This document shows, piece after piece, positions 1 through 11,154 of a stretch of DNA of 64,000 nucleotides. The notes below the pieces were generated by a model that made no database searches, had not been told where the DNA came from, and was given only the letters and a program-made list of their open reading frames with translations. Where the stretch lies: positions 496,001-560,000 of the forward strand of contig NC_060026.1 in NCBI RefSeq assembly GCF_021134715.1, given 5' to 3'. The position numbers and the translations under genes were made by a program. How positions within the stretch are numbered: the first letter of the stretch is position 1; each line of letters opens with the position of its first letter. This DNA is from Daphnia pulex (Eukaryota; Arthropoda; Branchiopoda; Diplostraca; Daphniidae).

Positions 1-1603
1 TTCGCAGAGCGAGAGGATTTCAATGGTCGCTTCAGTCAAATGAGAAAGCGTCCGTTTAGCTCCCTCGCAGGCAGTTCGAAGTCGGCGCATTGCGTGTGGG
101 TTAGACGATAAATTGCCTTGTTCCTTCTTGAGTTTTTTGGCAAGATCGTCAACCAACTGAATGTCAAAATCTTCGCCACCCAAATGAGAATCGTTGGCTG
201 TCCCCTCTACCTGAAATATTCCACCTTTGATGGAGATGACTGAAACATCGAGGAAACCACCACCAAGGTCGTAGATCAACACATTTTTTACTTCCGCAAA
301 TTTGTTCTCGAGACCTTAACAAAAAAATAAAAGAAGATCAATATTTATCTACACGTACTTCTAAACAAATAATATTTACCATATGCCATAGCTGCGGCTG
401 ATGTTTCATTCTGGACTCGCAGGACATTCAGACCAGCAGAAATCCCCGCGTTCTTGATTGCTTGGCGTTGGAAGTCGGTGAAATGCGCAGGAACAGCAAT
501 AACTGCATTCGTTACCTTTTCACCTAAGTAAGCTTCTGCAGTTTCTTTCATTTTTTCTAGTATTATGGTTGCGACGGTGCCAGGCGTGTACGTTGTGCAC
601 GTGCCATTGAGGTCGAACTGTACATTTGCTTGACCTTCAGCACTCTGCACAACTTTAAACGGCCAGTACTTCTGATCATTAGGCAAGGTTGAATCGGAAA
701 ACCGACGACCAATAAGGCGCTTTGCATCTAATATAATAAAATGAGAATTTTTGTAACAAATAAATAGAGATAGAAATTAATACCAAAAATTGTGCTTAAT
801 GGATTTGTGTCCATAAGATTTTTTGCCACCTCCCCGACAAATTTCGCTCCATTATTGAAACTTAAGCAAGATGGAGTAATACGATTATTGTGCTCATTTG
901 CAACTATTTCCACTTTTCCATTGTGGTATACTCCTACACATGAGAAGCTGGTGCCTAGGTCAATGCCAATACAGAGCTCTTGGTTTTCTTTTTCTACAAG
1001 TAAAAACAAATAATCAAAAAAATGTAGAAAGATTAGAAGTAACGATGAATGAAGTTTCTTTAACATTATTCAAAAAATATCACTCAAATAAAATTAAACT
1101 ACACATACTAAGTATAAAGTGTTTTTAATTCATAAATAAGATTGACTCAACTCACCATCAGCATTCAACAACTTAGGTCTCTTAGCATGAGGATTACCAC
1201 CAACAGCCGAAGGGAATTTACAAACAGGAATTGTTTTTTTCTTACTGGAATGGTTTCCCTCCGGTTCCACGATCTTCCTCGGTACCATACCTCCACAGCT
1301 TTTTCTTGCTGTTAGTTTAGGTACTCTTGGTTCCACAATCTTCCTTGGTGCCATACCTCCAGTGCTTCTTCTTGCTGTTTGTTTAGGTTCTCTTGGTTTG
1401 TAGGGTCGTCTTTTTAATGTGACCTTTGGAGTAGCAGAAGTGTTTTCAGCTTCGGCTTCATCCTCCTTATTCAAAATTTCTTCAAGGGCTGCATATTCTG
1501 TTGACTGCGGTCTAGTTGTTCTCACTCTAGTACTTTTCCTAACTTCACAATTTGGAGTTTCTTTCTGTTTTGCTTGTTCATCATTTTGCTGTAAGCCATC
1601 CAT
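1..1603 (-). CDS. Divergent Hsp70 with histone H3 tail-like N-terminal extension (5' part; runs off left edge)
   Basis: This is an Hsp70-family ATPase: the nucleotide-binding domain is read over four exons (about 1157-1603, 784-993, 380-727, 1-314), all with GT-AG borders and matching phases. Visible family signatures are phosphate loop 1 [37 protein letters not shown], the second signature [15 protein letters not shown], and HLGGEDFD. Known family role: ATP-dependent chaperone. Two differences from canonical Hsp70 stand out. About 150 residues precede the usual start, Lys/Arg-rich and with two H3-tail-like repeats (residues 74-88 and 96-110). The second signature reads GGGFLDVS where Hsp70s have GGGTFDVS, so the protein is a divergent member. 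The substrate-binding half lies outside the window. The start at 1603 is the first ATG of the open exon. A chromatin-linked role is inference only. Confidence 0.85.
1274..1384 (-). repeat. Two tandem histone H3 tail-like repeats inside the Hsp70 extension
   Basis: Residues 74-88 read [15 protein letters not shown] and residues 96-110 read [15 protein letters not shown], each followed by IVEP. The H3 N-terminus, residues 4-18, is KQTARKSTGGKAPRK from established knowledge. Repeat 1 differs at two positions (K9 to R, K14 to M). Repeat 2 differs at four (Q5 to L, T11 to C, K14 to M, A15 to V) but keeps the ARKS core around K9. The repeat period is 22 residues. Confidence 0.85.
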
Positions 1604-2474
1604 CTTTATTAAATCTTAAACACTGAAAGCTTGGATAAGAAATGTGGGTCAATTTAGGTATTGTGCTAAAAAGGATTATTACCTGTTTAATCCTAAAACC
1701 CAATATCTTCACGTTAAAATTTTACAACACAAAAAGCAGAAAAATGCCTTTTCAGTTTCTTACCAACGATCACATGAAATACTTGGAAGTGAGCAAAAAT
1801 CGAATTTCAATGGCTGCTGTAATTCGGCAATGTCAGGGTCTCCGGGATCACTATCATCAGCGCTCCCAGTGGTTGCTTAACATTCAAAATGGCGACTATT
1901 TCACGCATGTTGGTTTTTGCACAATTTTGCAAGACTCGTATTTGTAGTCATGTGGTGTGTAAACTTTGAACTTTATACATGAAAATGTTCTTTTTCTTAT
2001 TCCCCTATTTGCATAAGCAATTATTCAGCTTTGGCACGTGTACGATTTTTTTTACAGAAAAGTTACTGTGTGTTGTTATGACTGAGGTTTCCCCGTTTCC
2101 CACATTGTTTAACAAAAATATGCTTTCTTGTAAATATTATCGTGACTAGATTGTAGATATAGCGAGATGTACTACAGAGATAACTAATTAAAATATTCTT
2201 TTATATACGTTATACGTCATGCATTGGTATTTTTTAAATTTTTGGTTTAACATCCATGTGCAGGTCCTCTAAAAGTAAAAGCCTTATTAAATAATTATGT
2301 TGTTTTGACATGACTATAATTCGATTCAACAAATTTCACATACGCGTACTGGAACAATAAGATTTTAAAAAAAAATTTTACCAAAAATTGTAATTCTTAA
2401 TTTTTATCACACATTATACCATATGACAATAAAAACATAGTAATGCAAGTTTTCTTTACGCAACTGCGAAAAAC
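1604..2474. other. Intergenic, Hsp70-side promoter region
   Basis: AT-rich spacer between the first coding exon of the Hsp70-like gene and the 3' end of the next gene on the same strand. An open frame at 1744-1947 (+) has no family I recognise and no clear splice context, so I do not call it. Nothing else is supported. Confidence 0.5.
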
Positions 2475-5400
2475 TCAAACACTTAAATCAACAACATCAA
2501 TTTCTTGTCTGCAACGTTTAGCAGGAGAAAAAATCAAAATATCATCATCCGAACTTGAACCGGTTACAACTGACGGTTTGATTACAACATTGGATAGGAT
2601 GCGATCGTTAAGGTTTTGCCACAGTTCCAGGAATTTGTCAAATTTCTCTTTAAATGAACGATACGCTTTCAAAATATTCTGATAGACATTGATGTGATAG
2701 CTGCGATTTTTAGTCACGCTGCAGTGAACCGATTTCTTACCGATCGGCGTAATAGTAACATTAAATCCATGTTTGGATTCTTCCAGCAAACTGTCGGCGA
2801 AAAGGCGAGCTTCTTTCACAGTGGTAAAGTACTGAGACATACTCTTAAGGGGAGAGCGGGAAAATTCTTCCAACTCGGGATGACCATTCACAACGGCATT
2901 CGGTTGCTTCCACGTGAATTTCGGCTCCTTCCAGGATTTCGATCGTTCAACCCATCCTTCCGCGATGCGAACAAAAGCTGCAAAAGCAGATGGCGAGTCA
3001 ACTAGCCCTTGTTGAATCTCGACACTCTGTAAGATACAAGTCATAAAAGTTAGTATGCAACTCTTTTTTGCCAACATAGAAACCTTGGTTGAAAACAACT
3101 CCCACAACTGGACATCTTCCATCCACAAAAGACACCGGAAAACATTTTCAACTTCATCTTTCTTCACGACCGATACAAAATCACGGTCGAAAAAAAGCTT
3201 GCACAGATCTCGATACCAAACGAAGCAATTCGGGAATTGCTTGATGTTTGTTTGCGACTTGGAGTCGGACAAATAGAGGTCCAGTACGAGTTGCATGAGT
3301 TGAGGAAGCGGTAGTTTGGATAAAAGATGCTGGAGAACTGTGCCGTTGTCGGTCATCATACCAAATCGATTCTTCTCGGCAAGAAAGAAGAGCTTGACAC
3401 ATTCGAATATTTGCGAATTCGACACTTCCCCTTTGTCTGGGCTAGAAGAATCCAATAATCGGCAGATACAAACGATCCAGACACTGACGAGAGTGGTGCA
3501 AGTGTCCAAAACAATCAACTTGGAAGTAGAGTCCAATCCATCCCAGATGCCTGAAGAGTAGATGAGAGCATCGAATAACTCGTACTTGAATTTATTGTCC
3601 CACGATCCCGTTATTTCATACGAACTGACTTGCTCCAAGAAAGATCGTAACAGCAGTTTGTCTTCTGATCTATTCAAATATTGAACAGCTTCCAGGATCG
3701 ACTCTCGGCGTAACATGTCGGGGACTTGATTTGCCTTCATTCGGGAAACCACGACCTTGGATATAAAACGAAGGATTCCAATTGTAGGCGGCTGCTCGTT
3801 GGAGTTGAGGAGATCGACCATAATGTCTAAAAGTTGTTGAATCTCCAGTTGATCCAATAATGGTTGTACTGTAGACATGTACTTTGAGTCAACAGGGTAG
3901 GAATTGCTCTCCAAACGTCCAATAAACTTCAGGCACGATAAGAGTTCAGGTAAAAATGCTTCGCCTGGAGTAGTGCTCTGTCTTCTAAGGGTGGATGCCG
4001 GCTCGTCCCGTAGCAAGATCAATTGATACATGGCCAGCACTGATAATGTAGACTTGCCTAACTCAGATGATGTAGCCAATTCCCAGATGACTGGAGATGA
4101 AATAAGTATCTCCAATAAGTTCTTCTTGGAAAAATTAGCTTCAAAGTCGATGACTGGAGCTCGGAAAATGTCAGAGAACAAAGATTGAAGCCTCTCGGCG
4201 TGACCAAGCCGAATGTAGCAGCTAACGCATGTGTCGAGATGTTGATGGATGTTGATGGCGAACGAGGAGGCGATTAAATTTCCAACTTCCTTAGCTCCTT
4301 CGGCGCAATTAACTTCCAGTAAATATTTCAATAAAGAAACTGTAGGGATAAATTGCTGGGTAATACGATGAGGAGAAATCAATCGCTTGATGAGCTCGGC
4401 AATATCCCTCCAACCTAGTTTAAACAACATACAAAATAAGAAATGTGAATTATAAAAGTTGGAATAAATATTTACCGAATAGACACTGAAATTTTGAGAT
4501 TGCCAGGGCCACTTGTTCGTTCTGAATCCCTTCAAAGTTCTCGGAATTGTTACCGATTCCTTTTTGGTCTTCAGGGAAATCCAATCCGAGCAATTTCAGG
4601 AGAGCGAGTCCTTCTTCGCGAGCTTCTAAACGGATACACATACGGAGCAATCTCAAAGTGAGTTCGCCCTTTTCCATACCTGCTCTGACCCACAACATTC
4701 GAGGATCGGCAGAACCAAGGACGATTACATTTTTCAAATCTCGTGTGACATTCTGGCGGACATCATCTATCGATTCGGGAAGGGCTAAATTTAAGGAAAT
4801 CTCCATTCGGTCTAGAAGAGAATTTAGTCCAAAGGAACAGCTGATACGAAAAGATTCTTCTTTGGGCCAAATGACTAAAACACGACGGAAGAAATGCTGC
4901 TCTTCAATTTGATTTTCGCATTTGTCATCTCCGAGAAAAATCACTTCCAGTCTGTCCGGTTTGTCTAATGTCAAGAGATTGCGAATGGGTCCAACACACT
5001 GATGGTCCGGGTTTAGCTTGATGTTGAAGTCTGTTGAAATATTTTCAGAATCCTTCCAACTTGAAACTGCAATTAGACGATCTTTTTTGGCAACACTATT
5101 CGACCCATCGTTTGATTTGATTTTGTCCAGCAGTCGAAAACGCTTGTGGGTTACTGTTGCAATATGCACGTCAATAAACGGACAATTGAGAAGTAGTTGC
5201 GCCAAAATGAAGTCGTTTCCTCGAAGACGATGAAACGGAACGTCTTTTTCGCCATACTGTTCCTCCAAAACGAAAAAGAAGACATCTTGAATCAACGTTT
5301 TTTCAGAGTACAGTGACAGATGGGGTTCCTCTTCGTGACGTAAACAATTATTAGCAGAGTCATCGAGCTCAATTTTTGATGGAATCTGGAGTGAATCGTC

Positions 5401-6360
5401 CATCTGGTTTCTATTAAAGGTGCTATTCGGAATCCAGTGCTTCAAAACTTCTTGAATCTCATTCAAGCCATGTAGAAAAAGGGGGAAGTTATGGGGTATT
5501 TCAGTCTTCGGGTTTTTCCAAATGAGGTTGAAAACAAGTCTTAATATGGAGCCTTGTGTGACGGGCTCCACGGAATGCTCGCAGCAGTTGTAGAAGGACA
5601 AGAGGTAGAAACGCTCATCGCTTCTTTGATGGGTCTCTATAACTTTTCTTCTTCCATTATATTCCACCTTGGAACCTCCACCTTCATGACCTCCTTCCAC
5701 AGGTAATTGAAGAATCACCGTACCAAAAGTTCCTTTGAAGAAAATAGAATAACTACCAATTAAAATGCATTAACTATGATAAACTGTAAATATACCACAA
5801 TGTTTGGGATCACAGACTATTTCTTTGTAATGGCCGCCAGCTTCATATAACAATAATTTAGTCAGCTTGATTTCTACATCTATAACATCAACAGGTAGCC
5901 GTAGATGGCATCTAACAATTGACCAAATGTCATAACTCTCATGTGTTGAAAAGAGCACTTTCGGCAATGTTATCTCTTTTGCTAATCTTAATGAGTTTTC
6001 GAGAGGAATGCTGCATCCTCTTCCATAAGATAACTCCCCGGAAACTGTTTTTAGTTTGTCAATATCCTACATTAGAAAGATTTGAATAATGATGAAGTTT
6101 GTATAACAATAAAGAGTGTACATGTGAATTTAACTTTAATAAAACATCCTTACCTGTAGAGATACAGGAATTTGGACTTCACCAAGTGTTTCAATGTGGA
6201 CGGTAGAATTGAGAAGTGCAGTATCAGGCAATTGCATTCCCCATGCAAAATCAAGCAATAAATCGTTTTCATGTACACTGACTGCATCAGCTAACCATCC
6301 CCTATCGACAATTCCTTTTCTAATGGGCTTAGAAAACTCTTTAATGTCTGAAACTGCCAT
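2475..6360 (-). CDS. Large protein with degenerate 2-oxoglutarate/Fe(II) oxygenase fold and long helical C-terminus
   Basis: Four exons (6154-6360, 5796-6066, 4476-5732, 2475-4414) join in phase to about 1224 residues. An N-terminal double-stranded beta-helix-like region resembles the prolyl 4-hydroxylase-type 2OG oxygenases of large eukaryotic proteins: KLLLYEAGGHYKE, then GTFGTVILQLP, FYLLSFYNCCEHSVEPV and LRLVFNLIW. Where active relatives have a KPHRD-type segment with the first iron ligands (HxD), this protein has KEIVCD, so His and Asp are both lost. The later His (CEH) is kept, and the Arg expected near GS-ILRLV is not in place. I infer a non-catalytic fold. The remaining 800 or so residues are Leu-rich, probably helical, with no domain I recognise. 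The tail has two SUMO-interacting-like motifs, DDDILIF and IDVVDLS, around a basic AKRCR. The start is the ATG at 6360. Confidence 0.75.
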
Positions 6361-7197
6361 AGTTCTTCAACAAATATTTTAATACCAAGCAAGCAAAATA
6401 TGGAAATTCAGCCAACACAAACTAGAAACTACGTCACGCCATTAGGCTGATGTGTATGGGATGGGAAACTCAGGGTAAACACTAAACAGAAACATCCAAA
6501 GCTAAGCGCGTCACATGTCGTATGGTGGCGCCACGCGTCGTATGCTAAAAGCATTTTTTTGTTTTTTACGGATTCATTCCGTTTCCCTAATCCCTATAAA
6601 TTTTTATGTTTTTTGTTTTACCTTTCTCTAACTCGTTCAGCATCTCCTAGAGTGGATAAGAAGAGTTAAAGTGTCAAACCAAAAAATACATTTAAAAACC
6701 ATCAGAAATTTGAGATACTGTTGTACGATCGTGAATTTTCCTGGTCAAATTTATTCAATGTAAGGCCATGCGCAAAGTTCCATTTAACTTGAATAAGACA
6801 ACAAATTTAAATTTCAAGATAAAACGGGAATTAACGCATCGGAGCAAGGTAAAAAAAATCCAAACCAAAAAGTGTGACGCAAACATGAATGTCTGATACA
6901 CTCATTGGTAATCTTGGTAAAAGGAAGACAACAAAACTTTACTGGATTAAAAAATTAACGGATAAAGGTGGTTAAATTAAGACGGACACGAGCTTTCCTA
7001 CGGATCAAGAACGACGTCTCGTTTCTCGTAGTGAACATTAAGACGAAAACACCAAGACAAATAATCCAGAGATCTGAAGAATCCCAGTGGACACTTCGCC
7101 GAACTTAAATAAAAATAGAGTTGTCATTAAAATTAAAACTTGTACGTGGATTCACTAACAAAGTATTCGGCTTACCCAAATTTAATTTTGATTCGCC
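6361..7197. other. Intergenic; left edge of tandem duplication lies here
   Basis: No gene is seen. From about 6526 rightward the sequence matches the stretch from about 11155 (shared start TGGCGCCACGCGT), so most of this interval is the downstream flank of the duplicated CIDE-N/WD40 gene. It is AT-rich and slightly rearranged between copies. Confidence 0.6.
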
Positions 7198-9479
7198 TTA
7201 GTCTGTCGGGTTAGGTACGGCGCCCTCAAGAAGTTGGATCTGAATTTCAAACAAAATGATTCCTGTGTTGACTTTAAACATGAACTAAAGACACGATATT
7301 ACCTCATTTCCGGAGTTATATGTATTGCCAACCAATTTGTAAGTGGCGACTGCATTGGAGTCCGTGTACATCCAAGACATGAGAGGCCTTTCATCCCCCT
7401 GCTCTGTTGCATCAAGTAGACAGCTGGAAATAGGCGTCCAAGTCTTTAAAATGTCAATTAAAAAGGTATATGTTCAAATGCCATGAGAATTTTGTTACAT
7501 GATTAATGATGCTTACTTCAGTTGCCCAGATAACGATTCTCGAAATCTCATTCATTGAGGCTAAGAATCGACCGTCGGATGAGAAGGAGAGCGTATCTAT
7601 TGGTGAATCATAGGAATTTTCCCTCAGGATTTTTTGCCTTTTTGCTACGTCGTTTTCCATGGGATTCCAGACGACAGTTACTCCATTACTTAATCCACTG
7701 CACACAAACAAATGTGAGTAATCAATAAAATAAAATTTCTAAAAATAGCCTTAAAGTTTGATGAGATGGCTGTTTGTTAATATCCTCACAAGTCACAACA
7801 TTTAAATAAATACAAAATTTTTTTTTAAAAAAAGGAAAATTTTTGCAGTTCTATTCCCTACCAAATCAAAGTCCTTTTGTCGATAGTGTTGGTTGCAGGT
7901 GCAATAGAGCCACTGGTTCTTACGGTAGGAAGCCAACCCAAAGTATTACAAGTGGAAGCAAACTGCACGCTGTGGACAGGAAATGCGCTGCTCTTAGACC
8001 AAATCTGTGGAATGGGGTAAATAAAAAGATTGGAAGGATGAAAAAAAGTTTAACATAAAATTGTTTTAGGATAAGAAAATAAAGGGATTCAAATTGCAAA
8101 TATACCTGTGCGCATCTGTTGGATGCCCCAGCCAACAACTGCAACTTTTCATTCCATGCGAGGTCAGCTATTTCCCCCTTTTAAACAAAATTAAATTTAG
8201 ATCACAATAAATTTTAATACGAATGCTATGTCACCTCCTGCCTGAACTTCTGACTAACTCGGTGGGTACGAGCAGGTAGGCTTTCGATGATTTCGCAAAT
8301 TTCAATTAAACCACTTCTAAAACCGACAGCAACTTGGTTATCAGCCACCCATGTTATTACAGTGATCTCTTGATCGTAACGATCAATTGTGCAAAAAAGA
8401 TTGTTCGCTTCTCCGCTTGTGCTCCATATCAAAACATTATTATAATCCTGAAAGAATGTTGCATTATCAAAATATTTTTCAAAGCATTCCCAACAAAGAC
8501 TTCAATTCACATTGCAACTGAAAACTACATAAAACAGAAAAGAATTTTTACTTACAATATCAAGAGATGCAAGCATATCAGGTCTAAATGGACTCCACAC
8601 CATGACTTCAAACTGACTGCAATCTCTAATTTTGAAAAGAACTTCTCCATTTGGATAGCTCCAAACAACAATAGTACCATCTGTACATCCAGCAGCCAAC
8701 TGAGTCCCAATTGACTAAAAACCAAAGAATATCCAGTAGAATTAAAACTAAAACCAGTTTAATCGAAAGACTTACATTCCATTCTAAGGTTGAAACTTGT
8801 TTCGGAATTTGAGAATGAAGTTCAAATTGGTAAATTTGAATCCAATCCGAAAATGGAGTGCCAAAACTTTCAGCTTTCAACAATAAGACTTCCTTTGAAT
8901 ACCCAGCAAAGGCAAGAATAGGAAGCTTTGGGTGGAAACGGCTGATGTAACACCCACTTTCATCTGCAGTGGTTATTTTCCTCTTTACTTGATTGAATTT
9001 AACTGAATGGTATAAATTCAAATATCATATGGTATAATTCAAAACGGCAATTAAATACTTTGGAAAAGAGTTTTCTTTTAATGGCTCCTTATAAATTACT
9101 ACTAACCATTCTGTACATTAACCGGTCGCTGTACTTCTTCCAATGTCCCTGGTTGTTGCATCCACTGTGTGTTGTTTCTAAGTATCATCAGCTTTGTGTG
9201 CCCTTCCAACAGTAACAGAAATCCATCCTCCATTACTCTGGTTCCATCTTCCTCGAGTACTACTTCAATATTTTCATCTACACCCAAGTTGAAGAGTGTT
9301 CTAGCTACAAAGCGTAAGTGTTTTGGTTTTAATACTTAATTTCCATAAAATTACATGATTTGTTACATGATTTGATCAATACCTTTACAAATAACTTCTG
9401 CAACGCTATCGACTCCAACACCAAATTGGACTCGTCGATCGTGACTTATTAGTCTAAAGGGTTTCTTCACGGCGTCCAT
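7198..9479 (-). CDS. CIDE-N domain fused to WD40 repeats, copy A
   Basis: About ten short exons give roughly 500 residues. Exons 1-2 encode a CIDE-N domain, the DFF40/DFF45/CIDE family interaction fold: PFRLISHDRRVQFGVGV, a helix SVAEVICKA, then IEVVLEEDGTRVMEDGF and LLEGHTKLMILRNNTQW. These match the family pattern of an EDGT turn followed by an acidic stretch and a TxxMxL strand. The rest is WD40-like: GTIVVWSYPNG, SWDIV-type turns such as NNVLIWSTSGE, QLLAGASNR, SNGVTVVWNP and SFSSDGRFLASMNEISRIVIW. Splice phases agree, e.g. AATG-GTTAGT joined to TTAAATTC. The last codons encode QLLEGAVPNPTD before TAA. CIDE-N domains pair with each other in apoptotic nuclease and lipid-droplet proteins; WD40 repeats make a scaffold propeller. 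The role of this fusion is unknown to me. It lies just downstream of the copy-A serpin fragment. Confidence 0.8.
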
Positions 9480-10237
9480 AATGTAAAGACAATAGTTGCG
9501 AATCGGATAATTTTCGAGAAATCAAGTAATTAAATTTTTTAAATCAAGATTTGCCAGAAAAAAAGCACACAACCAGCATGCAGCACGCTTTAGATGACTT
9601 GGAAGTTGGAACGAAACCAAAAAACCCAACCATGCGGTTGTGCACGCTGTGACTGTCGAGCACGCTATGCAATGGTTTTCAATCGAAAAGCAGACGACAA
9701 AAAATGGCAACACGACGTTGCCAAAAACCTTTTTTCCTTGCTGGCTTGAATTTTGAATTCCAGTTCAACAATTTTCAAGCGCTTTCGAAGAATTCGAACA
9801 ATACTAATTAACACACTCTTTTGCGATTCAGATTGATTGCTGACATAGCCATTGTAAACGGAACGGTTTTTATATTTCTGCAGACAGTTGAATATGTGTT
9901 TGTAGGATGAATTGAAATCAAAGTCTTTTAAAAAACAAAATCAAATTGCGGGATAACATGAAACTTCCAAGCGCGTTTTACTTAAATTAATATGGATTTT
10001 TATCATAACTGCATTTTCCTTTCGTAATGATATAAATATTAAAAAGAGATAAATATTGTATACTTAGTTTCGGGGGTTTGGATCAACTGGGAGGGATTAC
10101 AAATGTTAAGGGAGGGGCTAGGAGATATAATTAGTTTTTTCACGTGTGATTGTTTCATTTTTCAATAAAAAATTGGTTGACACCGCTTCCATCATTCATC
10201 TTTCAAAATTAATTTTAGTATTTTTTGTTTTCCCTTT
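9480..10237. other. Upstream region of CIDE-N/WD40 copy A
   Basis: This 0.76 kb stretch is shared with 14067-14846 in copy B, including the run around GGAACGGTTTTTATATTTCTGCAG. It separates the WD40 gene start from the 3' end of the serpin fragment, all on the minus strand, so it should contain the WD40 promoter. No TATA box is obvious close to the ATG. Confidence 0.5.
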
Positions 10238-11128
10238 TTATTCTTCAGGATGGACGTAACGGCCGACCATGAGGAGGAGACCGGTGGGATTGTGACGGAC
10301 GGCGTAGAGGAATGCCCGGTTGAAACTGAGGCGCTGCACCGGGTGAGCCTCTTCAGCTGTGGCACGTTCCATCCTGCCGGCCTTCTTGTATCCTCCAGCA
10401 TCGGAAGTCTAGAAAAATGATTCAAATTGTCATTAATTAAAGAGAGAAAAATATAATAAACAACCAAAGGAATCAGAATTTGCAATCAATCGTCAGTTAT
10501 TATCTGTCGTCACTTTTTTAGTCGTTTGTTTGTTGTTGTTGGGTTTTTTGGCAACAACAACAGCAGCCGATTGCTGTTGTTTGTGGATTAGGAGAGGGCA
10601 CGGGGTTTTAGGCGCGGTCTTTGGCTTAGCCGTCACCCTTTTGGCAGGGGGCAACGCTGTCGTCGTGGTTCCCACCGGTTCTGGAGTGACGGTGGTAGTC
10701 GTTACCGGTTTCTTGGTGGTACCCACGGGCTTCTTGGTGGTAGACACCTGTTTTTTGGTGGTAGAAGAAGGCACGGGTTTCTTGGTCGACTGTTGGACGT
10801 TGGGTCTGGGTCGAGTGAAAGCCGTTGAAGGTGTAGTAGGTTTCTTGGTTGATGTGCTAACAGCCGCCGGTTTCTTGCTCGACTGTTGCTGCTGGACATT
10901 AGGGCGTGGCCGAGTTGTAGTACTGGGGCGAGTGGTGGGTTTGGTTATGGGTTTGTCGATGGGTCGAGTGGTCGCTTGGGGTTTGGCAGTCGATTGTTTG
11001 ACCGGTTTACTTGTCGGTTTATTCTGTGTATAGGATTGCTTGATAACGACAGGCTTAACCGGTGGTTCGGCCACTGGTTTAGCGGTCGGTTTAGCGGTTG
11101 GTTTGGCTGCCGGTTTAGCAACTGGACT
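10238..11128 (-). pseudogene. Orphan 3' end of serpin gene (copy A)
   Basis: 10238-10408 is a copy of the serpin last exon (14847-15017), still reading SFNRAFLYAVRHNPTGLLL-type codons with stop TAA. 10494-11128 is a copy of the 3' two-thirds of the Lys/Pro/Thr-rich exon, ending in NNNKQTTKKVTT. All exons for the signal peptide and the serpin core are missing, because the duplication boundary cuts through this exon at 11128. The donor is weakened (AAAAAA before GTGACG, against AAAAAG in the intact gene). It could still act as an alternative terminal exon pair if read-through occurred from the intact gene, but nothing supports that. Confidence 0.85.
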
Positions 11129-11151
11129 ATAGACTCCGGTGGAGTCTATAG
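11127..11151. repeat. Perfect inverted repeat at the duplication junction
   Basis: CTATAGACTCC, a 3-base spacer GGT, then GGAGTCTATAG: an 11-bp perfect inverted repeat. It sits exactly between the end of copy A (11128) and the start of copy B (11155) and is absent at the matching point in the intact serpin exon, where GGACTC continues as TTGATCAAAG. Confidence 0.9.
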
Positions 11152-11154
11152 CTC

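Larger units (their letters stand above)
6526..11128. repeat. Tandem segmental duplication, copy A (about 4.6 kb)
   Basis: This block is colinear with 11155-15729: the 3' flank, a CIDE-N/WD40 gene, its upstream region and the last two exons of a serpin gene in the same order and orientation. Long stretches match with scattered substitutions and small indels, for example the region upstream of each start codon and the serpin last exon. The copies are head to tail. Copy A ends in the middle of serpin exon 7 sequence, at GCAACTGGACT. Confidence 0.9.

Noticed and set aside
1744-1947. 68-residue frame divergent from the Hsp70 gene
   Set aside because: No recognisable domain, promoter or splice support, and the length is expected by chance.
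10530-11033. Plus-strand 167-residue frame
   Set aside because: Same antisense shadow, in the copy-A serpin fragment.
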